Shown piece by piece: positions 1-7,242 of a stretch of 32,677 bases of DNA. Where the stretch lies: contig NZ_AJTQ01000250.1 in assembly GCF_000262345.1 (NCBI RefSeq), positions 1 to 32,677 on the forward strand, written 5' to 3'. The DNA comes from Streptomyces xiaopingdaonensis. GTDB taxonomy: Bacteria; Actinomycetota; Actinomycetes; Streptomycetales; Streptomycetaceae. The notes beneath the pieces are model-generated. The model was not told the origin of the DNA and ran no database searches. It saw nothing but the letters and a program-made list of their open reading frames with translations. A program made the position numbers and the translations under genes. Position 1 is the stretch's first letter. Each line of letters starts with the position of its first letter.

Positions 1-30
1 AACGAGTCGGCGCCCCGCAGCGAGAGCTGA
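1..30 (+). CDS. Possible 3' end of an ABC transporter ATP-binding protein (partial)
   Basis: Frame 1 is open from the window edge and stops with TGA at 28-30, giving a short Ser/Arg/Ala-rich tail (NESAPRSES). No diagnostic motif is in the window. The call rests on context: MacB/FtsX-type permeases such as the next gene normally follow their own ATPase gene, and the 49-nt gap suits an operon. The other two forward frames are also open here, so the frame choice is uncertain. A 14-bp direct repeat (gcgccccgcagcga at 11-24 and 36-49) spans the end of this frame and the gap. Confidence 0.35.
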   Translation, partial: NESAPRSES

Positions 31-79
31 GCGCAGCGCCCCGCAGCGACCGCAACCGAACGGAACCCAGGACTCCCCC

Positions 80-2623
80 ATGCTCCGCACCGCCCTGCGC
101 AACGTCCTTGCGCACAAGGCCCGGCTGCTGATGACCGTGCTCGCCGTCCTCCTCGGCGTCGCGTTCGTCTCCGGCACGATGGTCTTCACCTCGACGATCT
201 CGCAAGCCTTCGAGAAGAGTTCACAGAGTGCGCTCTCCGACGTCGACCTCTCGATCCGCGAGGACGCGTCGTCCGACCGGGACGAATTCGGCGGCGCACC
301 GCCCTCGTTGGACCAGCGCGCCCTCGACCGCGTCGAGCGCCTCGACGGCGTCGCCTCCGCGACGGGCATCGCCTCCGGCTTCGCCGCCCTCGCCGACAAG
401 AACCGCGACCTCGTCGGCGACGGCTGGGAGACACGCGGCGCCAACTACTACCCGAGCGGCGCCGACAAGACCGACCCCCGCTACCCGATGGCCGACGGAC
501 GCGCCCCGCAGCGCGGCGGCGAGGTGGCGCTCGACGAGAAGACGGCGGAGCGCACGGGCTACCGGGTCGGCGACACGGTGGTGATGTCGGTCGACGGTCC
601 GGTCCGCAAGGAGCGCGTCACGGGCGTCTTCCGCACCGACGACGGCAACGTGGCGGCAGGCGGCTCGCTCGTCCTCTTCGACAACCGCACGGCGCAGCAG
701 CTCTTCACCGAGCCCGGCGAGTACACCGAGGTCCGCGCGACAGCCGAATCGGGCGTCTCCCAGGCCGAGTTGAAGTCCCGTGCGGAACCGCTGCTCCCCG
801 AGGGGTTCGAGGCGGTGACGGGCCGGCAGCTCGTCGACGACGAGGCCCGGATGATCGACGCGCAGATGTCGAGCATGAAGACGTCGATGCTGGCGTTCGC
901 CGGGATCGCGCTCTTCGTCGGCGTCTTCATCATCGTCAACACCTTCACGATGCTCGTCGCACAGCGCACCAAGGAGTTGGCGCTGCTGCGAGCCGTGGGC
1001 GCGAGCCGGCGGCAGGTGACGCGTGCCGTGCGGTTCGAGGCGCTGGCCGTCGGGTTCGTCGCCGCCGTGCTCGGACTGGGTGCGGGCGTGGGGATCGCCG
1101 CCGTGCTGCGGTCGTTCGCCGGCTCGCTCGGCGGGATGCCGGAGGGCCCGCTGGTGGTGACCGGCGGCACGGTCGCGACCGCGCTCCTCGTCGGGATGCT
1201 GGTGACGGTCCTCGCGGCGTGGCTCCCGGCCCGGCGCGCGGCGCGCATCCCTCCGGTCGCCGCGATGGGCAGCCAGTACGTCCCCAGCTCCAAGCGCGGG
1301 CTCCTGGTGCGGAACACGCTCGGGGCGCTCCTCTCCGCCGCCGGCGGTGCGCTCGTCCTGTTCTCGCGGTCGCTCGACGACGGCAAGATGCCGCTCGCCG
1401 CCGGCGCGGTGCTGCTGGTGGTCGGCGTCTTCGTGCTGACGCCGCTGCTGTCCCGTCCGCTGATCGCGCTCTCCGCCCCGGTGCTGCGCCTGTTCCGGGT
1501 GAGCGGCAAGCTCGCCCGCCTCAACGCCGTCCGCACACCTCGCCGCACGGCGGCGACCGCGTCCGCGCTGATGATCGGGCTCACGCTGATCACCGGGCTC
1601 ACGGTGGTGGCGGGCAGCGCCCAGCAGGCGATCGACAAGATGGCCACCGCCTCGCTCAAGGCCGACTACTCGGTCTCCATGGCCAACTTCAACCCCCTCT
1701 CCCCCGAGGTCGAACAGAAGCTCTCCTCGCTCGACGAGGTGACCGCCACCTCGCCGATGCGCAGCGCCCCGATCGAGGTCGGCGACGAGACGCGCTACGT
1801 CACCGGCGTCGACGGGCGCTCGATCGGCGAGCTCGTCGCGGTCGACTTCACCGCGGGGTCCTGGTCCGGGCTGGGCGACACGGGGAAGCCGGGCGTGGTC
1901 GTCGACGAGAAGACGGCCGAGAGGAACGGCTGGGACGTCGGCTCCACCTTCAGGGCGGGCTACGAGGACGGCGCGAAGCAGGAGTTGACCGTCGGCGGCG
2001 TCTACGAGGGCAACCAGGCCGTGAGCGGCGTCATACTCGACTACCGCGTCCTCACCCCGCACCTCGCGAAGCCCGTCGACATGCAGGTCATGGCGAAGAC
2101 GGCGCACGGCGCAGACGACGAGACCAAGGCGGCGATCGAGCAGGCGCTCGGCGGCAACCCCGCGCTCCTCGTCGAGGACAGCGAGGACCTCTCCGAGTCG
2201 GTCTCGCAGGTGATCACCACGCTCCTCAACGTGCTCTACGGCCTCCTCGCCATGGCGGTGCTCGTCGCGGTGCTCGGCGTCGTCAACACACTGGCGATGT
2301 CCGTCTACGAGCGCGGGCAGGAGATCGGAATGCTCCGCGCGATCGGACTCGACCGGCGCGGCGTGAAGCGGATGGTCCGGCTCGAGTCGGTGGTGATCTC
2401 CCTCTTCGGCGGCGTGCTCGGCATACTGCTCGGCGTCTTCCTCGCCTGGGCCGTGGGCGGGGCGATCGCGGGCGAGGGCTTCGACGCCTACGAGATGGTG
2501 CTCCCCTGGGACACCCTCGGCCTCTTCCTGCTGCTCTCCGCGGTGGTGGGGGTGCTCGCCGCGGTGTGGCCGGCCCGTCGCGCCGCGCGGCTGAACATGC
2601 TGGAGGCGATCAAGAGCGAGTGA
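80..2623 (+). CDS. FtsX/MacB-type ABC transporter permease, two-module
   Basis: An 847-residue membrane protein, the permease part of an ABC exporter or mechanotransmission complex, expected in the cytoplasmic membrane with an ATPase encoded just upstream. The N-terminus (MLRTALRNVLAHKARLLMT) and a first membrane helix at about 17-37 are typical. A MacB-like extracytoplasmic domain follows (about 45-260). Then come three FtsX helices (about 270-390) with the loop motif LALLRAVGASRRQV. A second set of helices (about 420-520), a second periplasmic-type domain (about 530-720) and a final FtsX module follow, with MLRAIGLDRRGV and the ending MLEAIKSE. This duplicated layout is usual for actinobacterial permeases of about 850 residues. 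ATG at 80 is preceded by AGGA at suitable distance. The substrate cannot be read from sequence. A paralogue of similar length lies at the other end of the window on the opposite strand. Confidence 0.92.
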   Translation: MLRTALRNVLAHKARLLMTVLAVLLGVAFVSGTMVFTSTISQAFEKSSQSALSDVDLSIREDASSDRDEFGGAPPSLDQRALDRVERLDGVASATGIASGFAALADKNRDLVGDGWETRGANYYPSGADKTDPRYPMADGRAPQRGGEVALDEKTAERTGYRVGDTVVMSVDGPVRKERVTGVFRTDDGNVAAGGSLVLFDNRTAQQLFTEPGEYTEVRATAESGVSQAELKSRAEPLLPEGFEAVTGRQLVDDEARMIDAQMSSMKTSMLAFAGIALFVGVFIIVNTFTMLVAQRTKELALLRAVGASRRQVTRAVRFEALAVGFVAAVLGLGAGVGIAAVLRSFAGSLGGMPEGPLVVTGGTVATALLVGMLVTVLAAWLPARRAARIPPVAAMGSQYVPSSKRGLLVRNTLGALLSAAGGALVLFSRSLDDGKMPLAAGAVLLVVGVFVLTPLLSRPLIALSAPVLRLFRVSGKLARLNAVRTPRRTAATASALMIGLTLITGLTVVAGSAQQAIDKMATASLKADYSVSMANFNPLSPEVEQKLSSLDEVTATSPMRSAPIEVGDETRYVTGVDGRSIGELVAVDFTAGSWSGLGDTGKPGVVVDEKTAERNGWDVGSTFRAGYEDGAKQELTVGGVYEGNQAVSGVILDYRVLTPHLAKPVDMQVMAKTAHGADDETKAAIEQALGGNPALLVEDSEDLSESVSQVITTLLNVLYGLLAMAVLVAVLGVVNTLAMSVYERGQEIGMLRAIGLDRRGVKRMVRLESVVISLFGGVLGILLGVFLAWAVGGAIAGEGFDAYEMVLPWDTLGLFLLLSAVVGVLAAVWPARRAARLNMLEAIKSE

Positions 2624-2633
2624 CCCGCGGCGT

Positions 2634-2673
2634 GCACGGCCCGGTGGCTCCCGCGGAGGCCACCGGGCCGTGC
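2634..2673. terminator. Bidirectional hairpin terminator between converging genes
   Basis: A perfect 15-bp inverted repeat (arms 2634-2648 and 2659-2673, loop of 10) lies 11 nt after the permease stop and 5 nt from the stop of the converging cfa gene. There is no T-run, as is common in Streptomyces. Position and symmetry suit termination of both transcripts. Confidence 0.8.
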
Positions 2674-2677
2674 CGCG

Positions 2678-3994
2678 TCAGGGCGTCGCGGAGGCGTCGG
2701 CCCGCCACTCCCGGCTGCGCAGCGGCATGCCGGACGCGCCGGACTCCGGCGTGCGGACGGCGAGGATCTGGTTGACGCCGATCCGGTTGCGCTCGAAGGA
2801 GAGCGCCGAGGCCGCCATGTAGAGCCGCCAGACGCGGGCCCTGCCCGGCGAGGTGAGGCGGACGCCGCGCGCGAAGTCGGCTTCGAGGTTGCGCACCCAG
2901 GCGCGGAGCGTCAGCGCGTAGTGCTCACGGATCGACTCCAGGTCCCGCACCTCGAACCCGGCGTCCTCCAGCAGCCCGACGGTCCGGCCCACCGGCGCCA
3001 GCTCGCCGTCGGGGAAGACGTACGCGTCGATGAACTCGTCGATCTCGTACGCGGATTCGTCCTCCAGCGGGCGGCGCGCGATCTGGTGGTTGAGGAGGCG
3101 GCCGCCGGGGACGAGGAGCGCGTGGAGATCGGCGGCGTACTCGCGGTAGCGTGCGGCGCCGACGTGCTCGGCCATGCCGACGGACGCGATCGCATCGAAC
3201 GGCCCGTCCTTCACCTCGCGGTAGTCCTGGACCCGGATCTCGACCTGTTCGGCGAGCCCCTCCTCCGCGACCTTCTTGCGCGCGTACACCGCCTGCTCCT
3301 CGGAGAGCGTGACGGCGACGGCGGTGACGCCGTACTCGCGCGCCGCGTGCAGGACGAGCCCGCCCCACCCGCAGCCGACGTCGAGGAGCCGCTGGCCCGG
3401 ACGGAGCGCGAGCTTGCGGCAGATGAGGTCGAGCTTGTCGTGCTGGGCCTTCTCCAGGGTGCCGCCGTCCTGCCAGTAGGCGCAGGAGTAGACCATGCTG
3501 GGGCCCAGGACCAGCTCGTAGAACTCGTTGCCCACGTCGTAGTGGTGGCTGATCGCCTTGCGGTCGCGGCTGAGCGTGTGGCGCAGCCCGGTGCGCCTGC
3601 GGGCTTCCTCCCGCGGCGGTGGAGGCGGCAGCCCGGGGCCGGCGAGCTTGGCGAACTCCGCGGCTGCGGAGCGGAGATCGGCGTTGCGGAGGAAGTCGAG
3701 GAGGCCGAAGGACGGCGCGCTCTCCTCCTTCTCCCAGATCATCCCGGCGAGCAGGTCGAGCGCTTCGTAGAGGTCGCCCTCGACGTCGATCTCGCCGGCC
3801 ACCCAGGCGCGGGCGAGACCGAGTTCGCCGGGCCTGAAGACGAGGCGGCGGAGCGCCCGTCGATGCCGGATCACCACGACGGGGGCGCCGGGCGGACCGG
3901 CCTCGCTGCGATCCCACGCCCTGACGCGGACGGGGAGCTGGTTGCCGAGCAGTTCTTCGGCGAGTGCGACGAGCCGCGAGGCGGCGTCGGCCAT
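2678..3994 (-). CDS. cfa: Cyclopropane-fatty-acyl-phospholipid synthase (SAM-dependent)
   Basis: A 438-residue enzyme that would transfer a methylene group from S-adenosylmethionine to double bonds of membrane phospholipid acyl chains. In order, the sequence shows an N-terminal lipid-binding-type domain (about 1-120), the family signature HYDVGNEFYELVLGPSMVYS at 151-170 followed by C171, the SAM loop LLDVGCGWGG (203-212), GMAEHVG (273-279) and FIDAYVFPDGEL (321-332). C171, E277, H303 and Y359 sit where bicarbonate or active-site ligands occur in the E. coli enzyme; this mapping is by eye. ATG at 3994 is chosen because GGAGG lies nine bases before it; the frame is open to an ATG at 4045 that lacks a ribosome site. 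The gene lies downstream of ndh on the same strand, separated by a terminator-like hairpin, and so probably has its own promoter. A fatty-acid methyltransferase of the same fold is the main alternative. Confidence 0.9.
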   Translation of the reverse strand: MADAASRLVALAEELLGNQLPVRVRAWDRSEAGPPGAPVVVIRHRRALRRLVFRPGELGLARAWVAGEIDVEGDLYEALDLLAGMIWEKEESAPSFGLLDFLRNADLRSAAAEFAKLAGPGLPPPPPREEARRRTGLRHTLSRDRKAISHHYDVGNEFYELVLGPSMVYSCAYWQDGGTLEKAQHDKLDLICRKLALRPGQRLLDVGCGWGGLVLHAAREYGVTAVAVTLSEEQAVYARKKVAEEGLAEQVEIRVQDYREVKDGPFDAIASVGMAEHVGAARYREYAADLHALLVPGGRLLNHQIARRPLEDESAYEIDEFIDAYVFPDGELAPVGRTVGLLEDAGFEVRDLESIREHYALTLRAWVRNLEADFARGVRLTSPGRARVWRLYMAASALSFERNRIGVNQILAVRTPESGASGMPLRSREWRADASATP

Positions 3995-4056
3995 GTGGAC
4001 ACACCTCCGTGGAATGAAGGGGTGGATTCCCCGTACATCCAACACGGTGCGGGGGA

Positions 4057-4086
4057 TTTATATGCCCACTGTGCACGGAAGTTGTG
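4057..4086 (-). promoter_or_regulatory. Candidate cfa promoter
   Basis: The AT-rich hexamer TATAAA (tttata on the plus strand, 4057-4062) is striking in this GC-rich DNA. A weak -35 candidate CACAAC lies 18 nt upstream (4081-4086). The predicted leader before the cfa ATG is about 55 nt. The -35 match is poor, so the sigma factor is unclear. Confidence 0.35.
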
Positions 4087-4177
4087 CCGCGGGGAACATA
4101 GGCGCACCCCTCGTGCCCGCTCGCACCCGGCTGGTGCAGCCGCACGCCCGGCGGCCCGCCCGCAGCGGGAAAGCGGC

Positions 4178-4213
4178 GAGGGGCGCGGGCCCCACGGATG
4201 GCCCACGCCCCTC
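4178..4213 (-). terminator. Hairpin terminator downstream of ndh
   Basis: Arms 4178-4191 and 4200-4213 pair over 14 positions with one mismatch (GAGGGGCG x GGGCC against GGCCC x CGCCCCTC), with a loop of 8. The hairpin lies 67-102 nt after the ndh stop on its coding strand and upstream of cfa. No T-run is present. Confidence 0.6.
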
Positions 4214-4279
4214 AACCGAGCGCGCTTGTGCGGTTGTTCCCGGCTGCTCGCCCCTGGAGGCGGACGGCGTGACGGGCGG

Positions 4280-5689
4280 TCAGGCGCTGGCCTTCTCCGC
4301 CTCGCCTCGCGGGGCGGCGACCGTCTGCGCGGCCTCGGCCGACTTGGCCTGAGCCGCGGCGGTGACCGGTGCGGCCGCCTCGTAGAACTCCTTCTGCGGG
4401 GTCTCGACGGCGCCGAGCGAGACGACCTCGCGCTTGAGGAACATTCCGAGCGTCCAGTCGGCGAAGACCCGCACCTTGCGGTTCATGGTCGGCATCGCCA
4501 TGCCGTGGTAGGCGCGGTGGAAGTACCAGGCGAGGCGGCCCTTGAGCTTGATCTTGCGCTTGCCGAACGCGATCAGCGCAACGCCCTTGTGGAGCCCGAG
4601 GCCCGCGACGGCGCCCTTGTTGTGGTGCTTGTACTTCCCCTGCGGGAAGCCGCGCATCCCGGAGATGACGTTGTCGCCGAGGACCTTCGCCTGCCGCAGC
4701 GCGTGCTGCGCGTTGGGCGGGCAGAAGGCCCCCTCCTTGCCTGAAGCGAGGTCCGGGACCTGCGCGTTGTCGCCCGCGGCCCAGACGTGGTCGGTGCCCT
4801 TCACCTGGAGGTCGGTGCCGACGTCCACGTGCCCCTTGGGCCCGAGCGGCAGCCCGAACTCGGAGAGCACCGGGTTCGGCTTGACGCCCGCCGTCCACAC
4901 GAGGGTGTCGGAGTCCACTTCGAGGCCGTTCTTGAGGACCACGTGGCCGCCGACGCAGGAGTCCATGGAGGTACCGAGGTAGACCTCGACGCCCCGCTTC
5001 TTGAGGTGCGTAAGGCCCCACTCGCCGAGCTTCGGGCCGACCTCGGGAAGGATGCCGGGGGCCGCGTCGACGAGGATGAACCGCATCTCCTCGCGCTTCA
5101 CGTTGGGGTAGTACGAGGCGGCGTCGCGCGCCATGTCCTCGATCTCGCCTATGGTTTCGGCGCCGGCGAAGCCGCCGCCGATGAAGACGAAGGTGAGCGC
5201 CCGGCGGCGGGCCTCCTCGTCGGTGGTGGAGTCGGCCTTGTCGAGCTGCGCGAGCACGTGGTTGCGGAGACCGATCGCCTCCTCGACGCCCTTCATGCCG
5301 ATGCCGTGCTCGGCGAGGCCGGGGACGGGGAAAGTGCGCGAGACGGCGCCCATGGCGACGACGAGGTAGTCGAAGGGCAGCTCGTACGCCTCACCGACGG
5401 AGGGCGCGATCTTCGCGACCTTGCGGTCCTGGTCGATCGAGGAGACCCGACCGGTGAGGACCTCCGCCTTCCCGAGCACGCGTCGCAGCGGGACCACGAC
5501 GTGGCGGGGCGAGATGTTGCCGGCAGCGGTTTCGGGGAGGAAGGGCTGGTACGTCATATACGAGCGCGGGTCGACGACCGTGACGGTCGCCTCGCCGTAC
5601 CGCATCTTCTTGAGGATGCGGCGCGCTGCGTACAGACCGACGTACCCGCCGCCTACGACGAGGATTCGGGGACGCTCCGTGGTGCTCAT
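4280..5689 (-). CDS. ndh: Type II NADH dehydrogenase (NDH-2) / NAD(P)/FAD-dependent oxidoreductase
   Basis: A 469-residue peripheral membrane flavoprotein expected to pass electrons from NADH to menaquinone without pumping protons. The FAD-binding Rossmann motif VVGGGYVGLYAA starts at residue 11. The second dinucleotide fold carries FVFIGGGFAGAETIGE in the middle, and a late FAD motif WAAGDNAQVPD is present. The hydrophobic and basic C-terminal region (VFADWTLGMFLKRE) suits membrane attachment. The length is somewhat above the roughly 430-460 usual for actinobacterial NDH-2 because of an Ala/Glu-rich tail. ATG at 5689 has no Shine-Dalgarno sequence. The hexamer GATACT ends 7 nt before it, which suggests a leaderless transcript. 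A Rex-type palindrome lies at 5724-5741, so control by the NADH/NAD+ ratio is likely. A ferredoxin or other quinone reductase of the same family is possible but less likely. Confidence 0.88.
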   Translation of the reverse strand: MSTTERPRILVVGGGYVGLYAARRILKKMRYGEATVTVVDPRSYMTYQPFLPETAAGNISPRHVVVPLRRVLGKAEVLTGRVSSIDQDRKVAKIAPSVGEAYELPFDYLVVAMGAVSRTFPVPGLAEHGIGMKGVEEAIGLRNHVLAQLDKADSTTDEEARRRALTFVFIGGGFAGAETIGEIEDMARDAASYYPNVKREEMRFILVDAAPGILPEVGPKLGEWGLTHLKKRGVEVYLGTSMDSCVGGHVVLKNGLEVDSDTLVWTAGVKPNPVLSEFGLPLGPKGHVDVGTDLQVKGTDHVWAAGDNAQVPDLASGKEGAFCPPNAQHALRQAKVLGDNVISGMRGFPQGKYKHHNKGAVAGLGLHKGVALIAFGKRKIKLKGRLAWYFHRAYHGMAMPTMNRKVRVFADWTLGMFLKREVVSLGAVETPQKEFYEAAAPVTAAAQAKSAEAAQTVAAPRGEAEKASA

Positions 5690-5696
5690 GGGTCCG

Positions 5697-5725
5697 AGTA
5701 TCCACCCGACCCCCTGGGGGACCTC
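5697..5725 (-). promoter_or_regulatory. Candidate leaderless ndh promoter
   Basis: On the minus strand GATACT (5702-5697) resembles a TAnnnT -10 box and is followed by exactly 7 nt before the ndh ATG, so transcription could start at the initiation codon. The -35 region at 17-nt spacing (GAGGTC, 5725-5720) is weak. An alternative is TTGTGT (5792-5787), 19 nt, TAGTGT (5767-5762), which would give a leader of about 65 nt carrying the Rex-like box downstream of the start point. Confidence 0.35.
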
Positions 5726-5741
5726 GTGAGGGTCTTCACAA
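5724..5741. promoter_or_regulatory. Rex operator-like palindrome at the ndh promoter
   Basis: Plus strand TCGTGAGGGTCTTCACAA; on the ndh strand TTGTGAA-GACC-CTCACGA. Compared with the symmetric Rex form TTGTGAA-N4-TTCACAA, 12 of 14 specified positions match. Rex is the NADH-sensing repressor of respiratory genes in Streptomyces, and NDH-2 genes are typical targets. The site overlaps the -35 region of the leaderless ndh promoter candidate, where a bound repressor would block polymerase. Confidence 0.6.
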
Positions 5742-5812
5742 GCACCCGCAGCACCTCTGTTACACTACGCGCCCCCGTGACCGACCACACAAACCCCTAC
5801 GGGAACCAGACG

Positions 5813-5989
5813 GCCGGGCGGTGCGTTCACACCCGGCGTTGAGCTGCACTGATCGCGAACACATCAGCCTCGGGGAGTTGGCGTTCACGGTACGGAAACA
5901 CCGTCGAAGCGTCGAGGCGGTCCGGGAGATCCGGACGAAGCGAGAGTCGGGACCGCTCCGGACTCTCGGTACCGCTCCGCACGGGCGGT
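5813..5989 (+). other. Hairpin-rich segment in the ndh-amidotransferase intergenic region
   Basis: The 514-bp gap 5690-6203 holds no convincing gene. It contains four inverted repeats in a row: 5813-5818 with 5832-5837 (GCCGGG/CCCGGC), 5920-5925 with 5931-5936 (GTCCGG/CCGGAC, loop of 5), 5942-5948 with 5961-5967 (GAGAGTC/GACTCTC), and 5971-5975 with 5985-5989 (ACCGC/GCGGT). A -10-like TACACT stands upstream at 5761-5766 on the plus strand without a good -35. The segment could be a structured leader of the amidotransferase mRNA, a small RNA, or simple terminators. Confidence 0.35.
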
Positions 5990-5994
5990 CTTCC

Positions 5995-6012
5995 ATGTGA
6001 AGAAGTTCACGA
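5995..6012. promoter_or_regulatory. Second Rex operator-like palindrome
   Basis: ATGTGAAGAAGTTCACGA matches TTGTGAA-N4-TTCACAA at 12 of 14 specified positions, with all the core TGTGAA and TTCAC bases present. It lies about 190 bp before the amidotransferase start and about 270 bp from the first Rex-like site. It could control the rightward gene or bind cooperatively with the first site by looping. Confidence 0.5.
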
Positions 6013-6203
6013 AGACTTTTCCACGGGACGGCGCGCCGTGTCCGCTCATCCCTATCAGCAGAGTGCTCGGCTGCTCAAGTGAGGTTCGCAGTGCGGTACT
6101 TGGAGCCCGAGCCGCACGGCGCGCACCTGCGTCCGTGCCGCGTGGAAGCCCGGCGGGGCGGGAGGATGACGTTCCCCCAGCAGCGCCCGCACCGGAGGCC
6201 CGG

Positions 6204-7073
6204 ATGTGCCGTCTCTTCGCCCTCAGCAGCGCCCCTCACCGCCGCCGCGCCACGTTCTGGCTGCTCCAGGCACCCGACAGCCTGAGCACCCAGAGCCACC
6301 GCGACCCGGACGGCACCGGCCTCGGCTTCTACGACGCCGAGGACCGCCCGCACCTCCACAAGGCGCCCCTCGCGGCCTACGAGGACCGGCACTTCGCCGA
6401 GGAGGCCACCGACGTCACCTCCACGACGTTCCTCGCGCACGTCCGCTACGCCTCGACGGGGGAGCTGACCCGCAGCAACACCCACCCCTTCCTCAAGGAC
6501 GGCCGCCTCTTCGCCCACAACGGCGTGATCGAGGGGCTCGACGAGCTCGACGCGCACCTCGGCGCCGACCGGAACCGGGTGCACGGGGACACCGACTCGG
6601 AGCGCTTCTTCGCGCTCGTCAGCCGCGAGACCCACGCCAGGGGCGGGGACGTCGCGGCGGGAATCACCGCGGCCGCGAGCTGGGTGGCGGCCCGACTCCC
6701 CGTCTACTCGCTCAACTTCGTCCTCACCACGCCGCGTGAGCTGTGGGCGCTCCGCTACCCCGACACCCACGGCCTCTACGTCCTCCCCCGCACCGTCGAC
6801 GAGACCCACCGCGGCCGCGAACTCGAACACCGCGGCACCGCGGGGCGCATGAGGGTCAACTCGAGCGCGCTCGCGGCGGCGCCCTCCGTCGTCGTGGCGA
6901 GCGAGCGCATGGACGACGACCCGCGCTGGCGCCTCCTGGAACCCGGCGAACTCCTCCATGTCGGCCCCGAATTGACCACCCGCAGCACCCGCATCCTCCG
7001 CCGGGGCCCCGCGCACCGGCTCACCACGGCCGACCTCGGGGCCGAGGCGGCGGCCTCGCAGGCGGCGGGGTGA
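6204..7073 (+). CDS. Class II glutamine amidotransferase (YafJ/EgtC-like)
   Basis: A 289-residue Ntn-hydrolase of the GATase type 2 fold, which releases ammonia from glutamine for an unknown acceptor or acts as a stand-alone amidase. The protein must start at ATG 6204, preceded by GGAGG (6194-6198), because this puts the nucleophile at Cys2 (MCRLFALSS). Other family marks are HRDPDGTGLGFY (about 33-44), HVRYASTGE, NTHPF, AHNGVIEG and HGDTDSERFF. The length suits single-domain members. The frame is open upstream to a GTG at 5997, but starting there would bury the nucleophile. EgtC of ergothioneine synthesis belongs to this family, but no egt genes are nearby, so that role is not supported. It converges on the DUF501-Ppx gene with a 169-bp gap. 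Confidence 0.85.
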   Translation: MCRLFALSSAPHRRRATFWLLQAPDSLSTQSHRDPDGTGLGFYDAEDRPHLHKAPLAAYEDRHFAEEATDVTSTTFLAHVRYASTGELTRSNTHPFLKDGRLFAHNGVIEGLDELDAHLGADRNRVHGDTDSERFFALVSRETHARGGDVAAGITAAASWVAARLPVYSLNFVLTTPRELWALRYPDTHGLYVLPRTVDETHRGRELEHRGTAGRMRVNSSALAAAPSVVVASERMDDDPRWRLLEPGELLHVGPELTTRSTRILRRGPAHRLTTADLGAEAAASQAAG

Positions 7074-7199
7074 GGGGCCCGCGCACACCTCGCGGAGCGG
7101 ATCAATCAAGCCGAGGAAGGCACACCGACGGTGAACTCGCCATTCTCGTCGTCAAGTTAGGCAATCGGCGCGAGGCCTGTCGCATTTGTAGAGGCATCG

Positions 7200-7233
7200 G
7201 CCGGGGATGCTTCGCCACCCCCGGCGGTGAAGC
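7200..7233 (-). terminator. Hairpin(s) downstream of the DUF501-Ppx gene
   Basis: Two overlapping, mutually exclusive hairpins lie just after the stop at 7243 on the minus strand. One pairs GCCGGGG (7200-7206) with CCCCGGC (7219-7225). The other pairs 7209-7219 with 7223-7233 with two mismatches. This is the likely end of the leftward transcript; the rest of the gap to 7073 shows no gene. Confidence 0.5.
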
Positions 7234-7242
7234 GCCCGCCTC

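Noticed and set aside
221..2107. A 628-codon minus-strand open frame under the first permease
   Set aside because: Asp/Glu/Arg/His-rich shadow of a clear permease gene; no start signal.
3995..4045. Longer Cfa starting at ATG 4045
   Set aside because: The ATG at 3994 has GGAGG at a good distance; the extra 17 residues are atypical.
5997..6203. Upstream extension of the amidotransferase from GTG 5997
   Set aside because: It would bury the catalytic Cys2, has no ribosome site, and its start overlaps the Rex-like palindrome.
5690..7242. tRNA gene in the gaps around ndh, the amidotransferase and Ppx
   Set aside because: No GTTCRA T-loop with flanking complementary arms was found in the intergenic sequence on either strand.
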